A stretch of DNA of 45,563 nucleotides from Candidatus Kapaibacterium sp. (GTDB taxonomy: Bacteria; Bacteroidota; Ignavibacteria; Kapaibacteriales; UBA961): contig JAFLBY010000004.1 of NCBI GenBank assembly GCA_017302855.1, positions 1 through 45,563 of the forward strand. Reading direction: 5' to 3'. Each line of letters begins with the position of its first letter. Position 1 is the stretch's first letter. The translations under genes were made by a program, and so were the position numbers. Positions 1 to 8,800 of this stretch are shown here, piece by piece. The notes below the pieces were generated by a model. That model searched no databases, was not told the DNA's origin, and worked only from the letters and a program-made list of their open reading frames with translations.

Positions 1-1303
1 CATGGCTGATATGATGATGAATATTTTCCGCAGGATTAGAAAAAACATAACCATTCACTAATTTATTAAAATAGCGAAATGACGGAATGCTCCACCAACG
101 ATATTCTATAGCCGGACTTATGCCTTGCAAGCGAACATGGGGCGATATACTGTCCAAAGCTCTAATAAATTTTTGAATTGTGGTTTGAATTTCTGTGTCA
201 AATTGTCCCAGCATTAGACTTTTGTGATTGGGTTCTTCCAATCGTATATAATCTATCGTCACCGGAAAGCCAAATCCCGTCACTTCCACGCTAAGACTAT
301 CTATATGATAATTTTTTTCTACAAAATCATCATATTCACTAGAACCGAATAATTCTTGATGTATTGTGGTATGAGGATTAAAATGTGGCACGGTATCAAC
401 TTCCCAATTTGTCAGCTTAAAAAAAGCTGATAAACTCACATCAGGAGTGCGTCCGCTTATACCATGCAAGGGTAACATCTTGCGCGTGATAATAATAGTT
501 CTGATACTATCAACAGCAGGGTTTTTATAAATACATTTTCCATTCCAATAACCGCGGCTATGCCAAGTCGGTGCTTGCGGTATAGAATCAAAAATGATAG
601 GGGCATCAACAATACTATCTTTGGGTGTTGTCCTTTTCCTTGCCCAATATTTAATTCTTAAGGAAAGAGCCGGATTAATGGTTGTATCGGTATTTGTGCT
701 ATCAGTGCGGCGCAACCTCACGGTAAGATACCACAGTTGTTGTGGTAAATATATTTTTTTACGAGTGGCGGGATCTTCTCCGACTGCTCTTCCGAAACCA
801 CGATTGGGTGACATATTTTTTAAGACCAAACCCGAACCATTTATTTTTATAGCACCATGCGGTTTTTGCGGAGTGGCGGTATCAAGTTGACTTATCGAAG
901 TATCGCGCCATTTCCAACCAAAGATTGCACCGGAACTGTCATATTTATAAGGGCGAAAATCATTATTGAGACGAGTTCTAATTTCTGCATCATAGCGATA
1001 GCCAGAATGCGTATGCTTATGATATTCAAGAATAGTGCGCATACCAATTCTATTGAATTTGTATGAATTACCATCATTACTGCCACCATGTACCATATTC
1101 ACACCAATATAGGCATCGAATGACGAATCATTAAATCCCCATTGCCATCCAAGTACGGGTTTATTCGGAATAGAATGGGAAGAATCATGAAATGGTGCTG
1201 TATATGTACCCCAATTAAATGATAAAGGGCTTGGTTCGGTTTGGGAAAAAAGATTAACCGAAAAAACAAGGCATAGTAAACCCATAAAAAGTAGATTTTT
1301 CAT
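1..1303 (-). CDS. Secreted protein of unknown function, C-terminal part beyond the window
   Basis: The reading frame is open from an ATG at 1303 down to base 1, so about 434 residues are visible and the stop lies outside the window. The protein starts with a Sec-type signal peptide (MKNLLFMGLLCLVFSVNLFS, cleavage likely after the SQ pair). The mature part is rich in aromatic and polar residues (NWGTYTAPFHDSS, GWQWGFNDSSFDAYIGVN) and resembles large extracellular beta-rich proteins. No enzyme motif was recognised. The start is supported by an AGGAG Shine-Dalgarno 8-9 bases upstream. It lies only 17 bases after the stop of the minus-strand gene at 1321-2925, so the two probably form one operon. 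A T9SS tail might follow outside the window, but that cannot be seen. Function unknown. Confidence 0.85.
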   Translation of the reverse strand, partial: MKNLLFMGLLCLVFSVNLFSQTEPSPLSFNWGTYTAPFHDSSHSIPNKPVLGWQWGFNDSSFDAYIGVNMVHGGSNDGNSYKFNRIGMRTILEYHKHTHSGYRYDAEIRTRLNNDFRPYKYDSSGAIFGWKWRDTSISQLDTATPQKPHGAIKINGSGLVLKNMSPNRGFGRAVGEDPATRKKIYLPQQLWYLTVRLRRTDSTNTDTTINPALSLRIKYWARKRTTPKDSIVDAPIIFDSIPQAPTWHSRGYWNGKCIYKNPAVDSIRTIIITRKMLPLHGISGRTPDVSLSAFFKLTNWEVDTVPHFNPHTTIHQELFGSSEYDDFVEKNYHIDSLSVEVTGFGFPVTIDYIRLEEPNHKSLMLGQFDTEIQTTIQKFIRALDSISPHVRLQGISPAIEYRWWSIPSFRYFNKLVNGYVFSNPAENIHHHISH

Positions 1304-1320
1304 TACCATTACTCCTCTTA

Positions 1321-2925
1321 TTAGTGTTGAATAAGTATAGTTTTTTCTACAGTGTTCTTACCATCACTGAATCGGAGGATATATGCACCTGAGCCAAAGT
1401 CCGTAGTGGAAAAGGAATAAAGCGTTTCACCTTCGGGTAATTGTTTATCAGAAAATAGAGTATATTGTATTCCCTGTACATTATAGAGCGACAATGTATA
1501 GAGTGCAGTTTTGCTACTAAACAAAGGAATAACTATCTCAGAACTGTTGGGTAATGGATAGGGATAATTAAGAGTAAAAGTACTCTTTGTTTCTTCTACT
1601 ATATTATTTTTAACATCTTTTCCTTTAATAATCGCAAAATAATTTCCAACACTATTGTCTGAACTCATAAGAGCAATGTCATGTATTCCGTCATTATTAA
1701 TATCCGAAATTGATGTAAGTCCACGCAAACCACCCTTAAATCTGTCTTCCGGTATGACATACTTCATCGTGTTAGTTGGTATCCCCTCCGACGCAATAGA
1801 ATAGAATAGAATATTGGGTCCCGTTTTTACATATATTTCGGGAATTTTATCACCATCAATGCTATGCTTAAGAATTTTACATTCGGGTGCTGCAATATCA
1901 ACGACCGTATTCGATGGAACTATTTTATCATTAGTAAGATCAAAAAATGTTGCATACGAATCATACTTTTTTGTTTCTTTATCGGGCATGGTATTCATCG
2001 AAGCATAATAGAGTATTTTAGGATAATTCTCTGTATTGTAAAGCAAACGTTGATTATTAAATGGTCTCCATTGAAAATCATCTTTTGTATTCATATCGGG
2101 AATATAGTCCATCCATTTCGGGTCTCTATATTCATCTATTTGTGTTGCCGTCACGGATGTACTGTCTTCGGTGATGGTGGTAAATTCTAAAGAATATAAA
2201 CGTATGACGGACTTCTCGGAAACCCACACACGTTGATATAAGCCATCTACCCATCCTCGGCAATAGGTGAGCAAGCGCCATTGTCCCTGCCTGTTTTTAT
2301 ATATCGCTTTGGCTATTTCTTCGGATTTTTCATCTTGTAATATATTTTTACTGACAAGACTATATTTCTTAAAGTTTTTGAGAGTAGGGTTACTGAACAC
2401 AAAATGAGCAATATAGGGATTGGGCATTTGTCCTGAACCATACAAAAAGAAATCATCTCTTGCATCATCATTGAATGCATCAATCATGGCAATATTGCCA
2501 TCCACTTTATATTGGATAGTTGTATCGGGTTCATCATTTTTCGTTCCGAGGTAAAACATACCTGCTGCGTTCATAAAATCTCTTTGACCATCAGCATTAA
2601 TATCAGGTGTTGAAGAAGGAAAGAAGTTACGGGGCCAAGTAAATTGATTGAGTGTATCATCCGGTTTTGCGAATGCCCATGTATATACCTTATTGGGTTC
2701 TTGAATATCTGTATTGGGCTCTCTATAAGAAACAATAAAGCCATGAGGAATTTTATTGTTTCTGAAATTAGGGACATAGGCAAAACGATCACCTACACCA
2801 AAAGGGTTTTCAATAAGGTCAAAGCCATAGCTTTTAACGGTTGTCCAAACTTCAAGTTGAACGGGTTCTTGCGCTGTTGCAATGACACAGCAAAGCACAA
2901 AGGAAAGGATGAGTGTGATTTTCAT
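1321..2925 (-). CDS. Secreted protein with FG-GAP/VCBS-like repeats and T9SS type A sorting domain
   Basis: This 534-residue protein begins with a signal peptide (MKITLILSFVLCCVIATAQ) and ends with a typical T9SS type A tail of about 75 residues (LNYPYPLPNSSEIVIPLF, LYNVQGIQYTLF, GSGAYILRFSDGKNTVEK). It is therefore expected to cross the outer membrane by type IX secretion and be attached or released. The middle holds calcium-loop-like FG-GAP/VCBS motifs (DINADGQRDFMNAAG near residue 110, DINNDGIHDIALMSS near 420), usual in extracellular beta-propellers. No catalytic site was recognised. A CGGAG ribosome binding site precedes the ATG. It is the first gene after the structured RNA and terminator at 3007-3139 and may be controlled by it. 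The partial secreted gene follows 17 bases downstream. Confidence 0.88.
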   Translation of the reverse strand: MKITLILSFVLCCVIATAQEPVQLEVWTTVKSYGFDLIENPFGVGDRFAYVPNFRNNKIPHGFIVSYREPNTDIQEPNKVYTWAFAKPDDTLNQFTWPRNFFPSSTPDINADGQRDFMNAAGMFYLGTKNDEPDTTIQYKVDGNIAMIDAFNDDARDDFFLYGSGQMPNPYIAHFVFSNPTLKNFKKYSLVSKNILQDEKSEEIAKAIYKNRQGQWRLLTYCRGWVDGLYQRVWVSEKSVIRLYSLEFTTITEDSTSVTATQIDEYRDPKWMDYIPDMNTKDDFQWRPFNNQRLLYNTENYPKILYYASMNTMPDKETKKYDSYATFFDLTNDKIVPSNTVVDIAAPECKILKHSIDGDKIPEIYVKTGPNILFYSIASEGIPTNTMKYVIPEDRFKGGLRGLTSISDINNDGIHDIALMSSDNSVGNYFAIIKGKDVKNNIVEETKSTFTLNYPYPLPNSSEIVIPLFSSKTALYTLSLYNVQGIQYTLFSDKQLPEGETLYSFSTTDFGSGAYILRFSDGKNTVEKTILIQH

Positions 2926-3006
2926 GGAATGCTCCGATGAATATTGAAAAAAGTATCATTTCTATCTACTGTACTTCATAATGTGGTCTTTTGTTCCATT
3001 TTGACG

Positions 3007-3039
3007 AAAAAAAATAAAAGGGCGACATTTCAAGTGCCC
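3007..3039 (-). terminator. Rho-independent terminator after the structured RNA
   Basis: GGGC/GCCC stem with a 12-base loop (3020-3039), followed on the minus strand by a U run broken by one A. It sits between the folded RNA and the gene starting at 2925. Confidence 0.6.
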
Positions 3040-3139
3040 AAAGTCTTGGTACTGGCATACCATGGAGGAAGGCGACAAGAAACGCGCCCCGCATACGCAG
3101 GGCGTGTCCTTGCAAAATTCTCCTCCTTGAAAATGCCAG
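3007..3139 (-). ncRNA. Candidate structured RNA (leader or sRNA) with its own terminator
   Basis: Four nested helices form one long rod: CTGGCAT (3052-3058) with ATGCCAG (3133-3139), GGAGGA (3064-3069) with TCCTCC (3121-3126), CAAG (3076-3079) with CTTG (3109-3112), and ACGCGCCC (3082-3089) with GGGCGTGT (3100-3107, one wobble). On the minus strand the rod is followed by a GGGC/GCCC hairpin (3020-3039) and a U-rich run (3019 to 3007), which is a rho-independent terminator. This fixes the minus strand as the transcribed one. The next minus-strand gene starts at 2925, about 80 bases on, so it could be an attenuating leader or a free-standing small RNA. The apical loop does not match the bacterial SRP RNA loop, and the rod is too short for 6S RNA. 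Family not recognised. Confidence 0.6.
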
Positions 3140-3289
3140 TTTCAGACTAAGGATATTGCAAAGAAAAACGCTGTGTTCTATCTTTATCTGCAACATACAA
3201 AATTTTTTTGATATAGATTCTGTTTTCTTCAATTCTTAATCAAGAACTTCCGAAAAGAGTGTAAGCCAACTATTATCATTTCCTCATAC

Positions 3290-3327
3290 AAAAAACGCCT
3301 CGGGATTTTCCGAAGCGTTTTTTTTTA
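3290..3327 (-). terminator. Terminator of the Fn3-like gene
   Basis: AACGCCTCGG (3294-3303) pairs with CCGAAGCGTT (3310-3319) with one mismatch and a 6-base loop. T-rich runs lie on both sides, so it can act in both directions. It is 16 bases after the stop of the 3343-4515 gene and separates that gene from the structured RNA. Confidence 0.8.
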
Positions 3328-3342
3328 ATTTCTTTTTTTTAT

Positions 3343-4515
3343 TTAACCGCCCACATTATTACCATCAATAGATAATGTTGGCGTATAGGCAGAATATACA
3401 TTACCATAGCCCGATCGCAAACGGAAATACCACATTCCGGGTTGTGGCGTATAAGGCATAGAATCAGTATTTTGATTCCATACCAAATTCCAATCTTGAT
3501 TATCTGCTGATTCCTCCACATGATAACTATTTGCCCAATTAACTTGCGACCAATGCAATGCGCCGCTCGCATAATAAAAATTACTCGGCACTGCAAGACT
3601 CACCACATGAGTAATAATCACTGCTTCGCCATAGCCCGCCGCATTATGACCTTGCACCCGCACATGAATTCCGCCCGTCAATGGCATAGGAACGGGAGCT
3701 TGCGTATTGCTGCCCGAATATATTTCCGTCCAATTTCCTTGATTCGATTCTGTGGAAATTGCCACACGATAACTTGTGGCGGTGGGGGCTGGCGACCAAG
3801 AAATAATACTATTCACCAAATTTACATTCGTGACCGCTGCGGGTGGCGTACTTGCTCCGCCCTCTTCATTGCCCCAAATCACAAATTCATAATATGCCAC
3901 AGGGTCATCGGCAAAAGCATTTTTTCCGGCAACAGAAAGCTCTTGCAACATATCATAAATAGCATTTAATTTGGTAACACGCTCTTCGCGTGCATCGCGG
4001 CGGCTGTCTTCGGCATTATTAAAATTACTCATGGCGGTTTTTAATTCATTGCTTGCAGTTGTGACTGCTGCTATCATAGCCGGAGTAACACCTTTGGTGG
4101 CAAGTTCGGCACTAAATTCATTCGCCTTTTCCACCACTCTGCCTGCCGTGCCACGCAATATTTCACGGGTTTGTTTTGATAATCCTTCTGCACGGAATTT
4201 TGCTACATTGAGTGACTTTTCGCCCCATACTAAAATGGCTCTTGTCACAATAGCGCGGATAGCTTCTCGCAATGCTTCTTCTTTTTCCTCCATAATTTGC
4301 GTGGCTTCGACAATTTCCAGCAATTTCATGTCATCGGTCGGAAACACAATTGCTTCCTCGATGGCAGTATCCAATGCGGTAATCATTGCGGCTGTGAAAC
4401 CATAATCGGCTAATTGTGACTGATAGGTCACTGCGGCTTGTTGCATATTAGCTGCACGTGACAGCAATGCATCGTCGGCTGCGGAAAACAGCCTTTTGGG
4501 CATTTCTGTTGCCAT
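3343..4515 (-). CDS. Cytoplasmic-type helical protein with C-terminal fibronectin III-like domains
   Basis: This 390-residue protein has no signal peptide. Residues 1 to about 215 are helix-rich and low in cysteine, with two related halves (QLADYGFTAAMITALDTAI and ELATKGVTPAMIAAVTTAS share the pattern G.T.AMI.A...A), suggesting a duplicated four-helix unit. Residues about 225-390 contain two fibronectin type III-like units (VTNVNLVNSIISWSPAPTAT then VPSNFYYASGALHWSQVNWA), ending in GNNVGG. The ATG is preceded by an AAAGGTG ribosome binding site. It stands alone, with a terminator behind it and repeat arrays in front. Similar helical-plus-Fn3 proteins occur in Bacteroidota, but no function is known to me. 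A structural or assembly role is possible. Confidence 0.82.
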   Translation of the reverse strand: MATEMPKRLFSAADDALLSRAANMQQAAVTYQSQLADYGFTAAMITALDTAIEEAIVFPTDDMKLLEIVEATQIMEEKEEALREAIRAIVTRAILVWGEKSLNVAKFRAEGLSKQTREILRGTAGRVVEKANEFSAELATKGVTPAMIAAVTTASNELKTAMSNFNNAEDSRRDAREERVTKLNAIYDMLQELSVAGKNAFADDPVAYYEFVIWGNEEGGASTPPAAVTNVNLVNSIISWSPAPTATSYRVAISTESNQGNWTEIYSGSNTQAPVPMPLTGGIHVRVQGHNAAGYGEAVIITHVVSLAVPSNFYYASGALHWSQVNWANSYHVEESADNQDWNLVWNQNTDSMPYTPQPGMWYFRLRSGYGNVYSAYTPTLSIDGNNVGG

Positions 4516-4658
4516 AAAACACCTTTGAAAAATAAATAATAAAAATAATTATTATTAACGTGGACTGTAACGCATCGGGATGGGCAATACAGTGGCGCGT
4601 CAACGGTTGCATAGACACTATTTTTTTCTCAATGTTACAAAATATTCTCTATTTTCTT

Positions 4659-4735
4659 CATAACTACGCCTTAATTAGCCATAACTACACTATAATTAGC
4701 CATAACTACGCCTTAATTAGCCATAACTGCACTAC
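4659..4735. repeat. 21-bp tandem array 1 (CATAACTACGCCTTAATTAG type)
   Basis: About 3.7 copies of a 21-bp unit begin at 4659, 4680, 4701 and 4722, with a few substitutions. Read on the plus strand it would give a heptapeptide HNYALIS. Confidence 0.85.
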
Positions 4736-4784
4736 GTTTTCTATTATCTAACATTGATTTCTTCATTACTATTCCATTCTATTC

Positions 4785-5034
4785 AATAACTATCTTCGGA
4801 ATGTGATTAACTATTCTCGGAATGTGATTAACTATTCTCGGTGAGTGATTAACTATTCTCGGAATGTGATTAACTATCTTCGGTGCGTGATTAACTATTC
4901 TCAGAACGTGATTAACTATTCTCAGAACGTGATTAACTATTCTCGGAATGTGATTAACTATTTTCAGAACATAATTAACTATTCTCAGAACGTGATTAAC
5001 TATTCTCAGAACGTGAGTAACTATCCTCGGAACT
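4785..5034. repeat. 21-bp tandem array 2 (GTGATTAACTATTCTCGGAA type)
   Basis: About 12 copies of a 21-bp unit start every 21 bases from 4800 (4821, 4842 and so on). Variants alternate between CTCGGAATG and CTCAGAACG. A stop codon falls inside the array at 4842-4844 in the frame that would otherwise read NYSRNVI. Confidence 0.9.
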
Positions 5035-5043
5035 TTGCCATCT

Positions 5044-5643
5044 ATGCATCCAGATGGTCTCCTGCCGCATCCAGATGGTCTTCCACCGCGTCCAGATGGT
5101 CTTTCGCCGCATCCAGATGGTCTTTCGCCGCATCCAGATGGTCTTCCGCCGCATCCAGATGGTCTCCTGCCGCATCCAGATGGTCTTCCGCCGCATCCAG
5201 ATGGTCTTCCACCGCGTCCAGATGGTCTTCCGCCACATCCAGATGGTCAATTTTCAGGGAAAGTTGCCAACAATCGCCCTCCAGAAGACAACAATCCACT
5301 TCCAGAAGCTAAAAAACGACCAAAAGTAGAAACCACCCCGTCCTTGGGACACCCCTCCGACGGAGGGGATAAATACAAACATCCAAAAGATGAAGACAAA
5401 CAAACCAAAGATGAAGACAAGCGAGAGAAAGATGAAAACAAACGAGCAAAAGTAGAAACCACCCCGTCCGGCGGACACCCCTCCGACGGAGGGGATAAAT
5501 ACAAACATCCAAAAGATGAAGACACTCCGTCCGGCGGACAGAAGTCCCAACGAAGCGATAATAACAACCGAGGAAAAAACATATCTGTTGATATTGTTTT
5601 AATGCAGATATTGTCGTATATTGCATTCAACAACAACAACTAG
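5044..5643 (+). CDS. Low-complexity repeat ORF (HPDGLPP heptads, then charged repeats), doubtful
   Basis: From ATG 5044 this frame reads 199 residues. Residues 2 to about 69 are ten HPDGLPP-type heptads encoded by array 3. The next part is highly charged and contains two copies of a 26-residue block (KVETTPSGGHPSDGGDKYKH and following residues), encoded by an in-frame 78-bp duplication. The end is Asn-rich. There is no signal peptide, no ribosome binding site and no recognisable domain. A hairpin terminator follows at 5683-5724, which fits transcription on this strand. In-frame retention of all repeat units could be selection or simply follow from repeat lengths divisible by three. I regard translation as possible but unproven. 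Confidence 0.3.
   Translation: MHPDGLLPHPDGLPPRPDGLSPHPDGLSPHPDGLPPHPDGLLPHPDGLPPHPDGLPPRPDGLPPHPDGQFSGKVANNRPPEDNNPLPEAKKRPKVETTPSLGHPSDGGDKYKHPKDEDKQTKDEDKREKDENKRAKVETTPSGGHPSDGGDKYKHPKDEDTPSGGQKSQRSDNNNRGKNISVDIVLMQILSYIAFNNNN
5047..5248. repeat. 21-bp tandem array 3 (CATCCAGATGGTCTTCCGCC type)
   Basis: About 9.6 copies start at 5047, 5068, 5089 and onward to 5236. The unit is much more GC-rich than arrays 1 and 2 but has the same 21-bp period. In one plus frame it encodes HPDGLPP. Confidence 0.92.
5321..5524. repeat. 78-bp direct repeat pair containing a CCCCTCCGACGGAGGGG palindrome
   Basis: The block at 5321-5398 recurs at 5447-5524, 126 bases downstream, with changes only near the GTCCTTGGG / GTCCGGCGG site. 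Each copy carries the dispersed palindrome CCCCTCCGACGGAGGGG that also appears in part near 9050. A third partial copy (CCGTCCGGCGGACA) follows at 5527. Confidence 0.85.
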
Positions 5644-5724
5644 ACTATACAATACAGGGGAGATATAGTCTGAACGTGGTAAACAGGGCAAGGGCAGTTC
5701 ACAAGAGCTGCCCTGTTTTTTTTT
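5642..5724 (+). ncRNA. Hairpin-plus-terminator module 1
   Basis: A perfect 8-bp stem AGACTATA (5642-5649) / TATAGTCT (5664-5671) is followed 11 bases later by a strong terminator, ACAGGGCA (5683-5690) / TGCCCTGT (5709-5716), with a T run to 5724. It has the same architecture as module 2. It could be a small RNA, or just the terminator of the upstream ORF. Confidence 0.5.
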
Positions 5725-5770
5725 GTTTGAAGTGCGGGAAATTGGTATATTTGAAACGTTATTTTGATGA

Positions 5771-5855
5771 GACTGTGAATGGAATAAAACTTCATAGTCG
5801 TGTTCATAAATACCTCATAGATGGGGCAGATCCGGACAACTGCCCCATTTTTATT
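5771..5855 (+). ncRNA. Hairpin-plus-terminator module 2
   Basis: GACTGTGAA (5771-5779) pairs with TTCATAGTC (5791-5799, one wobble). After 21 bases comes a terminator ATGGGGCAG (5821-5829) / CTGCCCCAT (5840-5848) with TTTTTATT behind it. The terminator stem shares a GGGGCAG/CTGCCCC type core and a CA-rich loop with module 1. It ends 25 bases before the ATG of the restriction-modification gene. Confidence 0.5.
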
Positions 5856-5879
5856 ATTCATACACAATCGTTTCATACC

Positions 5880-8800
5880 ATGACACTCCATCAATACATT
5901 GACAGCATCAATAAACGCTATACTCTTGGCAATGCAACCGAACATACATTTCGTGGTGATTTGCAAAATCTTTTGGAAAGTCTTGTGCCCGCTATTCATG
6001 CCACCAATGAACCCAAAAGACAAAATTGCGGTGCGCCCGATTATATCTTGACTATGAATGATATTCCCGTCGGTTTTATTGAAGCAAAAGATATTGGTGA
6101 TAAAGATTTGGACGGCATAAAAAAAACAGGCAATAAAGAACAATTTGACCGCTATAAAGCATCGCTCAATAATATTATTTTTACCGATTATCTCGATTTC
6201 CATTTGTATCGCGATGGGCAATTTGTCAGAAAAATAGCCATTGGCGAAGTAAATGACAAAGGAACAATAATACCATTGACAGAAAATTTTGATGCTTTCG
6301 CGCTTTTTATCAAAGATTTTTGTACGCATATTGGGCTAACAATTAAAAGCTCCAAAACATTGGCAAAAATGATGGCTGGCAAAGCGCGTTTGCTTTCACA
6401 GATTATTGAAAAAGCACTCAATAGCGATGAAGATAATGATGAAGACAGTACATTGAAAGATCAGATGCACGCTTTTAAGCAAATTCTTATCCATGATATT
6501 ACTGCTAAGGGTTTTGCCGATGTGTATGCACAAACTATAACGTATGGGATGTTTGCCGCACGGTTGCATGACCCTACTTTGCCAACGTTCAGCCGTCAAG
6601 AAGCATTTGAACTTATTCCGAAATCAAATCCTTTTTTGAAAAAACTTTTCGGTTATATTGCCGGCTTAGACCTTGATGAGCGTATCCGATGGATTGTGGA
6701 TGATTTGGTGCAAATATTTCTTGCATGCAATGTGGAAGAAATGTTGAGCGGATATGGAAAAACCACAAAAATGGAAGACCCCATTATTCATTTTTATGAA
6801 GATTTTTTGAGCGAATATGACCCTGCTTTGCGTAAAGCCCGTGGCGTATGGTACACTCCCCAACCCGTTGTTAATTTTATTGTTCGGGCGGTGGACGATA
6901 TATTAAAACAAGAATTCGGCTTAAGCCAAGGTCTTGCCGATAAAAGCATGACAACAATACAAGTTGAACAGCAAGGAAAAAAAATTCAAAAAGATGTGCA
7001 TAAAGTACAAATTCTTGACCCTGCCACAGGTACGGGCACATTCCTTGCCGAAGTGGTGAAGCATATATATAAAAAATTTCAAGGGCAACAAGGTATTTGG
7101 AGCAATTATGTAGAGCAGCATTTATTGCCCCGCCTCAATGGTTTTGAATTATTGATGGCAAGTTATGCTATGGCTCATTTGAAATTGGATTTACTGTTGA
7201 CAGAAACGGGCTATAAACCTACCACCAATCAACGATTCAGAGTTTTCTTGACCAATAGTTTGGAAGAAAGCCATCCCGACACAGGCACATTATTTGCCAA
7301 TTGGTTAAGTGCCGAAGCCAATGAAGCCAATTATATAAAACGCGATACGCCCGTAATGTGTATTATTGGCAATCCGCCTTATAGCGTGAGTAGTACTAAT
7401 AAAAACAAGTGGATTGACACATTAATGGTAGATTACAAACAAGGTCTAAATGATAAAAATATCCAACCATTGTCCGATGACTATTTAAAATTTATTCGAT
7501 ATGGACAATCATTAATTGAAAAAAATGGCAGCGGTGTTTTAGCGTATATTTCTAATAATAGTTTTATTGATAGTGTAATACATAGACAGATGCGAAAACA
7601 TTTATTAGAAAGTTTTGATACAATTTACATTTTAGACCTACATGGAAGTACAAAAAAGAACGAGACAGCAATAGATGGTACTAAGGATGAAAATGTATTT
7701 GATATTCAACAAGGTGTTTCAATAAATATTTTTATTAAAAAAGGTAAGAACCAAAGTAGTACATTGTTTAAATATGATTTATTTGGTAAACGTGATTTTA
7801 AGTACGATTTTTTACATTCAAATTCTTTGTCGTCAATTAACTGGCAGAGAATAGAACCAACAGAAGATAGATATTACTTTAAGGATATAAATGCTTTAAA
7901 ACAGTTAAGCTACAACGAGTTTATACCGATTAATCTGATGTTTATGACATCAGGAGCAGGTGTTCAGACCAAGAGAGACAATGTTTTTGTTGATTTTGAC
8001 AAGTTTAAGTTAGAAAATAGAATCAATTCAATATTGAGTAAAACAATTTCAGATACTGAAGTCATTAGTTTAAACATAAAAAACTCTTCCTCGTATAGGT
8101 TAGTAGAAAAAATAGACAATTCTAAATATCAAAAAATTTACATTAAGAAATACAATTACAGAGTGTTTGATGATAGGTTTATTTATTATGACAAGGATTT
8201 ATTGGGACGTGCTTTTTATAGCACAATGAAACATTTGTTGTATGATAACATTTCATTACTTACATCTAAGCAGCAAAGTTCTTTTGACTTTCAACATTCA
8301 TTTATTACTAAACAACTAACTGACCATAACTCTATATCTCTTCAAACAAGTGAGGCTACACATGCATTTCCTTTATATCTCTATCCCGAAACAAGTAATC
8401 AAGAAATCATAGGCGGAGCGATGGATCGAGTGCCGAATTTCAATGCAGAGATAGTGCAGCAGATAGCGGACAAACTTGGGATGAAATTTACCAATGAGAA
8501 GGAAAGCACGAAAAACACCTTTGCACCGATAGATATATTGGACTATATTTATGCAGTGTTACATTCTCCTACATACAGAGAGAAATACAAAGAGTTCTTG
8601 AAAATTGATTTTCCGAGAGTGCCATATCCGAAAGACAAAGCCACATTTGCGAAATTGGTAAAACTTGGCGGTCAAATCAGAGAAATCCATTTATTGGAAA
8701 GTGCTGTGGTAGAAAATTATATAACGCAATATCCGATAGACGGCAATAATATGGTGGGGAAGGTAAAATATCACGATGGCAAAGTCTATATCAATGAAAG

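Larger units (their letters stand above)
4516..5043. other. Gene-free stretch filled with 21-bp tandem repeats
   Basis: Between the start of the Fn3-like gene and the HPDG repeat ORF there is no convincing gene. The stretch is AT-rich and mostly made of two tandem arrays, listed separately. Short open frames here come from the repeats, because the period is a multiple of three. In-frame stops (for example TGA at 4842-4844 inside the second array) argue against coding. Confidence 0.6.

Noticed and set aside
3052-3139. Bacterial SRP or 6S RNA
   Set aside because: The apical SRP loop sequence is absent and the rod is too short, without the central bubble of 6S.
2966-3232. 88-residue minus-strand reading frame over the structured RNA
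   Set aside because: It only follows the long palindromic RNA; composition is not protein-like and it crosses the terminator.
4560-4751. 63-residue frame with HNYALIS heptads
   Set aside because: No ribosome binding site and generated by array 1; no separate evidence of coding.
4785-5248. CRISPR array
   Set aside because: Units are directly adjacent with no unique spacers, and no cas genes are present.
4845-5312. 155-residue frame through arrays 2 and 3 (NYSQNVI then ASRWSPA heptads)
   Set aside because: Open only because 21 is divisible by three; array 2 has a stop in the same frame just upstream.
5676-5879. 68-residue upstream extension of the RM protein
   Set aside because: It would translate through two terminator hairpins and has no domain similarity; the conserved nuclease part starts after ATG 5880.
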